Below are positions 1-4,756 of a stretch of 5,507 nt of DNA, piece by piece (positions within the stretch are counted from its first letter, which is position 1; each line of letters opens with the position of its first letter). This DNA is from Chloroflexota bacterium (GTDB lineage Bacteria; Chloroflexota; Limnocylindria; QHBO01): contig JAHWJN010000094.1 in the NCBI GenBank assembly GCA_019348395.1, positions 1-5,507 on the forward strand. Reading direction: 5' to 3'. The notes beneath the pieces are model-generated. The model saw nothing but the letters and a program-made list of their open reading frames with translations. It made no database searches and was not told the DNA's origin. The translations under genes were made by a program, and so were the position numbers.

Positions 1-105
1 GTGGTGCCATCCGCAAGGCCGCCATCCTAGCGCGACGACGCATGGCGGTGGCGATGATGGCGGCCGGGAGCGCGCCGTGCCGACGTGGTGTGTCATCCGT
101 CAACC

Positions 106-127
106 GATATATCAACAGTGATATATC
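106..127. promoter_or_regulatory. Paired GATATATC palindromes, candidate operator
   Basis: Two identical copies of the self-complementary octamer GATATATC lie at 106-113 and 120-127, separated by AACAGT. The unit is therefore both a direct and an inverted repeat. It is an AT-rich island in otherwise GC-rich DNA and sits directly upstream of a possible -35 box for the following gene. This arrangement suits a dimeric winged-helix regulator of the PadR or ArsR kind, acting on the HhH-GPD gene or on an unseen divergent gene to the left. The repeat is directly visible; the regulator family is inference. Confidence 0.45.
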
Positions 128-129
128 CG

Positions 130-156
130 CTGACAGGGACGGAGCTGCTACAGAAT
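130..156 (+). promoter_or_regulatory. Possible sigma-70-type promoter for the HhH-GPD gene
   Basis: CTGACA (130-135) matches five of six bases of the TTGACA -35 consensus. CAGAAT (151-156) matches four of six of the -10 consensus. The 15-base spacer is shorter than the ideal 17. Transcription would begin around 162-165 and give a leader of about 35-40 bases before the ATG at 200. The GATATATC pair ends two bases upstream of the -35 box. This is a weak motif call. Confidence 0.25.
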
Positions 157-199
157 GGCACCGAGATCACGTGCCCGACGGCGGTAGGATGCGGAGACG

Positions 200-769
200 A
201 TGACGGCACCCACCGACCGGCTCCACTTCACCGGCGACGACGAGGCCGATCGGCTGCTCGTCTCCGACCCGATGGCGCTGCTCATCGGCTTCGCGCTGGA
301 CCAGCAGGTCCCGGTGCAGAAGGCCTTCTCCGGGCCGAAGGTGCTCCTCGAGCGGCTCGGCACGCTGGACGCCCGCGCGCTGGCGGCGGTCGACGAGGCG
401 AAGCTGGAGTCGGCGGCCAAGGGACCGCCGGCGATCCATCGGTTCCCATCCGCCATGGCAAAACGGGTGCGCGAGCTGGCCGCCTTCATCACCGACACGT
501 ACGACGGCGACGCTGCCCGGGCCTGGACCGATGCGACCGACGGGCGCGACCTTCAGCGTCGCCTGGCCGCCCTGCCCGGGTTCGGCGAGATGAAGGTTGC
601 CTCGCTCACCGCGGTGCTGGCGCGCCGGCTCGGCGTGCGGCCGCCGGGGATCGACGACGTGCTCCCGTCTCACCCGACGCTCGGTGACGTCGACTCCCCC
701 GAGGCGCTCGCCGAGTACCAGGCCACGAAACGGGCCCGAAAGGCGGCGATGCGCGAGGGTCGCGGCTGA
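200..769 (+). CDS. HhH-GPD family DNA base-excision-repair-like protein (TIGR03252 type)
   Basis: This 189-residue protein looks like the short actinobacterial-type HhH-GPD proteins grouped as TIGR03252, and it is full length for that group. The superfamily includes DNA glycosylases such as endonuclease III and AlkA, but this subgroup is uncharacterised and its substrate is unknown. The N-terminal half is helical, with the family-like stretch DPMALLIGFALDQQVPVQ (residues 23-40). A segment around PPAIHRFPSAMAKRV (76-90) is also typical. The helix-hairpin-helix is LAALPGFGEMKVASLTAVL (122-140), with the LPGFGxxK turn that contacts the DNA backbone. The family-like tail PTLGDVDSPEAL (159-170) and a basic KRARKAAMREGRG end follow. 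I see no FeS cysteine cluster of the endonuclease III kind, and the catalytic Asp cannot be placed with confidence (D152, D153 and D163 are candidates). The start is supported by GGAG at 193-196 or AGGA at 186-189. The gene converges on the VOC gene. Confidence 0.88.
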   Translation: MTAPTDRLHFTGDDEADRLLVSDPMALLIGFALDQQVPVQKAFSGPKVLLERLGTLDARALAAVDEAKLESAAKGPPAIHRFPSAMAKRVRELAAFITDTYDGDAARAWTDATDGRDLQRRLAALPGFGEMKVASLTAVLARRLGVRPPGIDDVLPSHPTLGDVDSPEALAEYQATKRARKAAMREGRG

Positions 770-779
770 GCTGGCACCC

Positions 780-1220
780 TCAGGACTCGGTGATCGGCCC
801 CTCCGGCGGATCGTGCATCCAGGGCGTGAAGGTGATGCCGACGAGCAGCCCCTCGGGGCTCAGCAGCCGAGCCGTGGTCTGGCCCCACGGCTCCTCGTGC
901 GCGTCGCGCAGGATGTGGTGCCCGGCCCCGTGCAGCTCCTCCGTGGCCTCGGCGACGGCGGCGGCCGAATCGACGTCGAACTCGATCCAGGCCTGCGGCT
1001 GGGGAAGGTCGGGTGGCCATTCCGGCGAGCCGAACGTCGACTCGGCCGCCTGCGAGAGGGGCCACATGGCGAAGGCCTTCACGCCCTCGAGCTCGTCGTT
1101 CGTGAAGTAGCCCGGCGCCGGTTCCGCGAACGCGATGCCCAGGCCGTCACGCCAGAAGCCGTGCGCCTGGTCGGCGTCACGAATGATCGGCCCGAAGCCG
1201 GCGATGAACGAGATCTTCAT
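780..1220 (-). CDS. VOC family (glyoxalase/bleomycin-resistance fold) protein
   Basis: This 146-residue protein has the usual length and two-module layout of a single VOC protein. The first beta-alpha-beta-beta-beta unit opens with KISFIAGFGPIIRDAD, where 'xxD..a..FW.dgLG' is the family's typical first motif. The second runs from WIEFDVDSAAAVAEATEELHGAGH to EPWGQTTARLLSPEGLLVGITF (about residues 77-131), with the characteristic PWGQ...SPEG strand pair. VOC enzymes include glyoxalase I, extradiol dioxygenases, fosfomycin-resistance enzymes and non-metal drug-binding proteins. The usual metal-ligand His near the N-terminus is not evident here (the position reads GFGPI), which favours a ligand-binding or divergent role; the substrate is unknown. 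The ATG at 1218-1220 is preceded by GGAGAG (complement of 1234-1239) at a rather long 13-base spacing. It is convergent with the HhH-GPD gene and divergent from the sortase-fold gene. Confidence 0.88.
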   Translation of the reverse strand: MKISFIAGFGPIIRDADQAHGFWRDGLGIAFAEPAPGYFTNDELEGVKAFAMWPLSQAAESTFGSPEWPPDLPQPQAWIEFDVDSAAAVAEATEELHGAGHHILRDAHEEPWGQTTARLLSPEGLLVGITFTPWMHDPPEGPITES

Positions 1221-1294
1221 GTCCGGAAGACTACTCTCCGGCTGCTCAACCGGAACGGGGGCGTCCGGCCCGCGCCTTGCACAGGCGGGACACC
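1221..1294. promoter_or_regulatory. Divergent intergenic spacer with TCCGG repeats
   Basis: This 74-base spacer lies between divergent starts and must hold the 5' signals of both genes. TCCGG occurs at 1222-1226, 1237-1241 and 1263-1267, and CCGGA at 1250-1254. The pair 1237-1241/1250-1254 forms a perfect 5-base inverted repeat around an 8-base loop, and TCCGGA at 1222-1227 is itself palindromic. I could not identify convincing -35/-10 boxes. The GC-rich context makes short CCGG words common, so the regulatory meaning is weak. Confidence 0.25.
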
Positions 1295-2113
1295 ATGCGC
1301 CAGCCGGGGGATGGGTCCAGGATTCGATCGCAGCGACTCGTCGCCCTGGTCGTCGCCCTGGTCAGCATCCCGTTCATCGTCGGCGCGACGGCGCCGCACG
1401 CCCTGCGCGCCCTGCTTCCGCCGGCGATCCCCGCCGTCGAGGATCCGAGGCTGCCGCCGGCCGAGGAAGGGACCGTCAATGCCCCTCAGGACGAGGCGGG
1501 GGTGCTCCGGCTTCCCGCGGAGCGATTGGACATCCGGGTGGCGTCGCACGCACCGCGGACCGTGCCCGAACAGCGGGTGCAGGTCGCGGATCTCCCGCCC
1601 GCCCGCGGCGAACGGGCGGTACCGGCGCCCGCCCTTCAGCCCCACGATCCCGGGTGGGTGGCTCGGCGGCTGGAGATCCCCGCGCTCGGCGTCGACGTGC
1701 CCGTGACGATGGCCGGCAACGCCGGCCACGAGGACTTCCCGCCCTTCGACGGCGCCTACATCCTGCGATCGAGCGCGCAACCGGGCCGCGGGACGAACTC
1801 GTACCTGTTCGCGCACGCCATGCCGAACCTGTTCAAGCCGCTGTGGGTCGCGCAGGTGGGCCAACAGGTGATCGTGACCATGTCGGACGGCCAGCAGCTC
1901 GGCTACCGGGTCACGGCGATCGTGCGCGACATCCCCTGTCCCGACCCGACGGTCCACAAGCCGGCCGGTCTGCCACCGGTCCTCGCCAACGCCACCCAGT
2001 GCGACCTGCAATGGACCATGCCGACGGCGAGCGAGCGGCTGACGATGCAGACCAGCCAGGGTTTCAACCGAAACTACGGGGAGATGGTGGTCATCGCCGA
2101 GCCCGACTGGTAG
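1295..2113 (+). CDS. Membrane-anchored sortase-fold protein with Ser at the catalytic Cys position
   Basis: This 272-residue protein has a basic N-terminus and one hydrophobic segment (about residues 14-34, LVALVVALVSIPFIVG), which fits a signal anchor. A Pro/Ala-rich linker (about 40-115) follows, then a C-terminal sortase domain (about 120-272). The domain begins with the typical RLEIPALGVDVPV strand and contains the His-bearing strand NSYLFAHAM (His174) and the terminal pair ERLTMQTS...NRNYGEMVVIAEP. In sortases that pair carries the TLxTC cysteine and the catalytic Arg. Arg259 is present, but the nucleophile position is Ser254 (AGC at 2054-2056). Two cysteines (215 and 236) lie elsewhere and could form a disulfide. 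Canonical sortases are cell-surface cysteine transpeptidases, so this one may be inactive, use Ser, or have another role. No sorting-signal substrate is visible nearby. The ATG at 1295 has AGGCGG at 1283-1288, six bases upstream, and is preferred over the in-frame TTG at 1277. Confidence 0.85.
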   Translation: MRQPGDGSRIRSQRLVALVVALVSIPFIVGATAPHALRALLPPAIPAVEDPRLPPAEEGTVNAPQDEAGVLRLPAERLDIRVASHAPRTVPEQRVQVADLPPARGERAVPAPALQPHDPGWVARRLEIPALGVDVPVTMAGNAGHEDFPPFDGAYILRSSAQPGRGTNSYLFAHAMPNLFKPLWVAQVGQQVIVTMSDGQQLGYRVTAIVRDIPCPDPTVHKPAGLPPVLANATQCDLQWTMPTASERLTMQTSQGFNRNYGEMVVIAEPDW

Positions 2114-2377
2114 GCCGTCCGGCGGTATTCCTGTGGCCAGCGTGGCTTGCCATTCGGCGGAGGAGCAGGCGGAACGTCACGGTTGGACCGCCATTCGCCA
2201 GTGAGAGTGGCGCTGTGACGGCGGGCGGGCCGTTCCGTCGTCCCGCCGCCAGGCAAACTGGCGTCAGATCGGAGGAAGCGCGGGAAGCGGCCGCCGCTCC
2301 GTCGAGTGGCCAGTGCGACTGGCGCCGCGGGACAGGCGAACTTCCTCCCGATCGACAGACCGAGAGGAACCACCACG
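2114..2377 (+). promoter_or_regulatory. Intergenic leader with a cluster of four related hairpins
   Basis: No gene is evident in these 264 bases. Four short hairpins with near-identical stems occur. GCCA-GCG-TGGC is at 2136-2146. CGCCA-GTGAGAG-TGGCG is at 2196-2212. CGCCAG-GCAAA-CTGGCG is at 2247-2263. GCCAGT-GCG-ACTGGC is at 2309-2323. Centres are about 63, 51 and 61 bases apart. GCCATTCG is repeated at 2149-2156 and 2190-2197. The methyltransferase start lies 54 bases after the last hairpin. They could be operators or a structured leader RNA, and no U-tract marks a terminator. The palindromes are visible; a function is inference. Confidence 0.4.
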
Positions 2378-3229
2378 ATGTTCTCCGACCTCGAGCGGAT
2401 CAACCGGCGACCGGCGCCGTTCGCGACCATGACCATCCGCGAGCTGTGGGCCGATCCCCACATCTCCGAGCAGCTGCTCCGATACCACCTCGACGACGCC
2501 GCGGATGGCGCCTCGCGCCCGGACGAGTTCGCGGAGCGCTCCGTGAGGTGGATAACCCGGACGTTCGACCTGGGGCCGGGATCGGCAGTGCTCGACCTCG
2601 GGTGCGGCCCGGGCCAGTACACGAACCGGCTGGCGCGAACGGGGGCCGCGGTCACCGGCGTGGACTTCTCACCGCGGTCGATCGAGCACGCGCGGGCCAT
2701 GGCACAACGTGACGGCCTGGAGGTCACGCACCACGTCGCCGACTACCTCGAGTGGGAGTCTTCGGATCGGTTCGACCTCGCGCTGATGATCTACGGGGAC
2801 TACGGCGCCATGTCGCCGGAGCAGCGTGGTCGGCTGCTTGCTCGCCTGGCGGACCTCCTCGAGCCAGGCGGCGTGTTCCTGTTCGACGCCGCCTCCGTGG
2901 CCGCCATCGCGGAGATCGAGGAGACCTCCGCCTATGCGCCGCGCATGATGAATGGCTTCTGGTCGGCGGAACCCTACTTCGGCTTCCTCAACACCTTCGT
3001 CTACCCCGATGCGCGCGTCTCGCTGGACCGATACGAGATCGTGGAGCGCGACCGCTCACGCACGTTCTGGACGTGGACGCAGTACTTCGACGTCGACTCA
3101 CTCCGCGCCGAGCTCGCCGATGCCGGATTCAGCTTGACCGACGTGCACGGGGACGTGACCGGGGCGCCGTTCGACCCCGCGGGCGAGGAGTTCGCCGTGG
3201 TGGCGAGACGCTCGGGTCAGACCCGGTAG
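2378..3229 (+). CDS. Class I SAM-dependent methyltransferase
   Basis: This 283-residue methyltransferase transfers a methyl group from S-adenosylmethionine to an unknown acceptor. An N-terminal lead (INRRPAPF...RELWADPHISEQLLRYHL, residues 8-38) precedes a Rossmann-like domain. Motif I is VLDLGCGPGQY (71-81), which holds the SAM amino acid moiety. The ribose-binding acidic strand end is VTGVDFS (92-98), and motif IV is FDLALMIYGDYGAMS (132-146). LLEPGGVFLFD (160-170) is the post-core strand, and the tail FWSAEPYFGFLNTF...WTQYFDVDSL (194-242) carries the substrate-side insert and C-terminal cap. The arrangement closely resembles, from memory, a small-molecule methyltransferase family common in Bacillota, and it is full length for that family. 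The ATG at 2378 follows GAGAGG (2362-2367) at 10 bases and is preferred over the GTG at 2306, which would add 24 residues with no family match and start next to a hairpin. The last 13 bases overlap the opposing Vms1-like gene. Confidence 0.9.
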   Translation: MFSDLERINRRPAPFATMTIRELWADPHISEQLLRYHLDDAADGASRPDEFAERSVRWITRTFDLGPGSAVLDLGCGPGQYTNRLARTGAAVTGVDFSPRSIEHARAMAQRDGLEVTHHVADYLEWESSDRFDLALMIYGDYGAMSPEQRGRLLARLADLLEPGGVFLFDAASVAAIAEIEETSAYAPRMMNGFWSAEPYFGFLNTFVYPDARVSLDRYEIVERDRSRTFWTWTQYFDVDSLRAELADAGFSLTDVHGDVTGAPFDPAGEEFAVVARRSGQTR

Positions 3230-4314
3230 CGGAGGGTCGCCGCGACGCCGTCGTGGCGGCGCAGCTCATCGTGGTCGCGGACGATCTCGACGTGCGCGTC
3301 CGTCAGGCTCGCCTGGCGGATGAGCTCGCTCCGCAGCTCCTCGTCGGCGTCGAATGTCTCGTCGATGATCAGCTCGTCCACCTGCCCGGCCTCGAGCGCT
3401 GCCATCACCGCGTCCATGCCCGCCGTGCCGAGATCCCCGGCGCGGTGCCCGGCCAACGCTCGCTCGACCGCGTCCCGGCCGTCGGCCTCCTCCAGTGCTG
3501 ACAGGATCGGCGCGATGTCCTCGCGCACGTCCCCGGGTGCGGCTCGCATGTCGATCCTGGCGACGTGCTCTACCAGGGGCCGCACGTGCTCGGGCAGCTC
3601 GGGATCCAGCACCGAGATCACGCGCTCGTCTCCGGCGAGCAGGACGTGGGCAGGCTTCTCCCGCTGCACCAGCCGGCCGATGGCCTCCGCGGCCTCCTTG
3701 GCGAAGCGCTGGTCCTGCATGTCGATGTGACGCTGGAACCGCGCCTGCGACCAGCCGCCGGTGTCGTGACGGCTGTGCTCGGCGGTGTCTTCGTCAAGGC
3801 CACGACGCTCCGCCAGCCCGCCGCGCCGGCTGACGAACAGGCGGCAGGTGTTCGTGTCGAGGACCGCCACCACGGCGCTCACCGCGTCGTCGAGCAGGCG
3901 CGCGAGCTGGAAGAGCTCCGCGGTCGGACCTGCGGAAACCTGCGTGTCGAACTGGGTCTGCGCGCCGATGGCCTCCCACAGCCCGACGTGCGAGCAGGCG
4001 AAGACGGCGACGCCATCGGTGTCGTTCAGCTCCTCGCTGTCGAGCAGCTCCTCGATGCGCGCGCGATCCGCGTCGAACGAGTCTCGCGCCGCGCCGTGCG
4101 CTTCGAGCGTCCCGGCGACGGCATCGAGCCGGGACCGCACGACGGTGAGCTCATTCCGCTCGCCGGGGCGCTGTCCGTGCGCCTCGGGACGCGTGTCGAC
4201 GTAGACGCTGAGGATCGGCGCATCGGTGGACTCGACCTCGGCCAGGCGGCGCATGAGGTCCCTGAGAAAGGCCTGGTCCGGCCCGAGCTTGGTGGTGGTC
4301 GGAGTGGCGGTCAT
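3217..4314 (-). CDS. Vms1/Ankzf1-type peptidyl-tRNA hydrolase, bacterial eRF1-like protein
   Basis: This 365-residue protein belongs to the bacterial relatives of archaeo-eukaryotic release factor eRF1 and of eukaryotic Vms1/ANKZF1, which cleave peptidyl-tRNA on stalled large ribosomal subunits. The decisive motif is GGWSQARFQRH (residues 186-196), the GGxSQ loop equivalent to the GGQ of eRF1, with Gln190 as the expected catalytic residue. An N-terminal domain (about 30-140, starting ILSVYVDTRP) precedes the central RNase-H-like domain (about 144-255, SAVVAVLDTNTCRLFVSRRGG...HVLLAGDERVISVL). A C-terminal L30e/L7Ae-like domain follows (about 285-365, VDELIIDETF...), with the typical end GVAATLRYRV. 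No zinc finger or VCP-binding region is present, as usual in bacteria. The ATG at 4312-4314 follows GGGAGG, and an upstream extension to 4485 would run into the DUF4242 gene. A ribosome-rescue or stress role in bacteria is inferred from the family. Confidence 0.88.
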   Translation of the reverse strand: MTATPTTTKLGPDQAFLRDLMRRLAEVESTDAPILSVYVDTRPEAHGQRPGERNELTVVRSRLDAVAGTLEAHGAARDSFDADRARIEELLDSEELNDTDGVAVFACSHVGLWEAIGAQTQFDTQVSAGPTAELFQLARLLDDAVSAVVAVLDTNTCRLFVSRRGGLAERRGLDEDTAEHSRHDTGGWSQARFQRHIDMQDQRFAKEAAEAIGRLVQREKPAHVLLAGDERVISVLDPELPEHVRPLVEHVARIDMRAAPGDVREDIAPILSALEEADGRDAVERALAGHRAGDLGTAGMDAVMAALEAGQVDELIIDETFDADEELRSELIRQASLTDAHVEIVRDHDELRRHDGVAATLRYRV

Positions 4315-4405
4315 GCCCGCCTCCCGGTGCAAGTCGGATGCCGCCTGCTCGGGTTCCGCGATCAGCTCGGCCGCGACGGAACCCGAGCTCAAAGTCCCCG
4401 TCGGT
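4315..4405 (-). other. Spacer between DUF4242 and Vms1-like genes
   Basis: This 91-base gap separates two same-strand genes. It holds the GGGAGG ribosome binding site of the downstream gene close to its ATG. No hairpin with a U-tract is evident, so read-through transcription from the DUF4242 gene into the Vms1-like gene is possible. I see no separate promoter that I would defend. Confidence 0.3.
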
Positions 4406-4654
4406 TCAGACCTCCACGGGGACCGGGTACACCTCGGTGGCGGGATGGCCGGCTCGCTCGTGAATGCGCTGCACCGCCTCGGCACTCGGGGCCTCCGAGA
4501 TGCACCACACCATGCCGGACTCCGGATCGCCCCAGGCGCGCTGGAAGTCCACGTCCTCCTCGCCCTGGATGTCGAGGTCAGCCTGGTGAGCCGCCTGGAG
4601 CGCCTCGGGTGTCACGCCGTGCATACCGTGGTGGACGTCCATGAACTTCGGCAT
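4406..4654 (-). CDS. DUF4242 / SCO4226-like nickel-binding protein
   Basis: This 82-residue protein matches the DUF4242 family and has the usual length. It opens MPKFMDVHHGMHGVTPEAL, continues DLDIQGEEDVDFQRAWGDPESG (27-47), and ends with the family signature CISEAPSAEAVQRIHERAGHP (51-71). The Streptomyces coelicolor member SCO4226 was described as a nickel-binding protein with a ferredoxin-like fold that dimerises. Possible metal or contact residues here are His8, His9, Cys51, His65 and His70, but I cannot assign ligands without a structure-guided alignment. It is likely a cytoplasmic metal-binding or small-ligand protein of unsettled physiology. The ATG is preceded by AGGAGA (complement of 4662-4667) at seven bases, the best ribosome binding site in the window. 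It is followed 91 bases later by the Vms1-like gene on the same strand. Confidence 0.92.
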   Translation of the reverse strand: MPKFMDVHHGMHGVTPEALQAAHQADLDIQGEEDVDFQRAWGDPESGMVWCISEAPSAEAVQRIHERAGHPATEVYPVPVEV

Positions 4655-4756
4655 TTGATCGTCTCCTGGTGGTGGGTCCGCGACGTGAATCGGCGCTGAA
4701 CGTCTGCGAACAGTACACCCGCACCCACCCGCGCCCGCACCGATCGGAGTTTGGGC
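4655..4756 (-). other. Spacer upstream of the DUF4242 gene
   Basis: This 102-base gap lies between the end of the chimeric frame and the DUF4242 start. It contains the AGGAGA ribosome binding site near 4662-4667. Its far half is a G-rich run on the minus strand (GGGTGGGTGCGGGTG, about 4720-4735), with no clear terminator. A promoter is plausible here, but I found no reliable -35/-10 pair. Confidence 0.3.

Larger units (their letters stand above)
1..199. other. Left-edge region without a secure gene
   Basis: On the plus strand one frame is open from base 3 to a TGA at 201-203, which overlaps the next gene's ATG as ATGA. Its first ~26 codons have the G/C-rich third positions of a real gene (GAIRKAAILARRR...). 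The codons after about base 80 do not, and they run through the AT-rich palindromes, so the whole frame is unlikely to be one gene end. On the minus strand a frame with ATGs at 41-43 and 23-25 is open to the left edge and could be the start of a divergent gene, but only about 8-14 codons are visible and no good ribosome binding site precedes them. I recognise no product in either reading. Confidence 0.3.

Noticed and set aside
597..1706. A 369-codon plus-strand open frame across the HhH-GPD, VOC and sortase-fold genes.
   Set aside because: It crosses three recognised genes and their boundaries, and its translation is Arg/Pro-rich without motifs.
2196..2323. Intrinsic terminators after the sortase-fold gene.
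   Set aside because: The hairpins have 5-6 base stems and no following T-run on either strand, so Rho-independent termination is not supported.
2306..2377. GTG at 2306 as the methyltransferase start.
   Set aside because: The extra 24 residues do not resemble the family and overlap the fourth hairpin, while the ATG at 2378 has its own GAGAGG site.
1135..2712. A 525-codon plus-strand open frame spanning the sortase-fold gene, the intergenic region and the methyltransferase start.
   Set aside because: It is Arg/Pro/Gly-rich low-complexity translation typical of a shadow frame in GC-rich DNA, matches no family, and overlaps two recognised genes.
2074..2727. A 217-codon minus-strand open frame over the hairpin-bearing intergenic region.
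   Set aside because: Most of it is antisense to the methyltransferase start, no family is recognisable, and it has no supported start.
4315..4485. An N-terminal extension of the Vms1-like gene by 57 residues.
   Set aside because: The extension overlaps the DUF4242 gene in another frame, is not family-like, and a good GGGAGG site precedes the ATG at 4314.
3565..4644. A 359-codon plus-strand open frame opposite the Vms1-like and DUF4242 genes.
   Set aside because: It is antisense to two genes with clear family motifs and has no recognisable domain or ribosome binding site.
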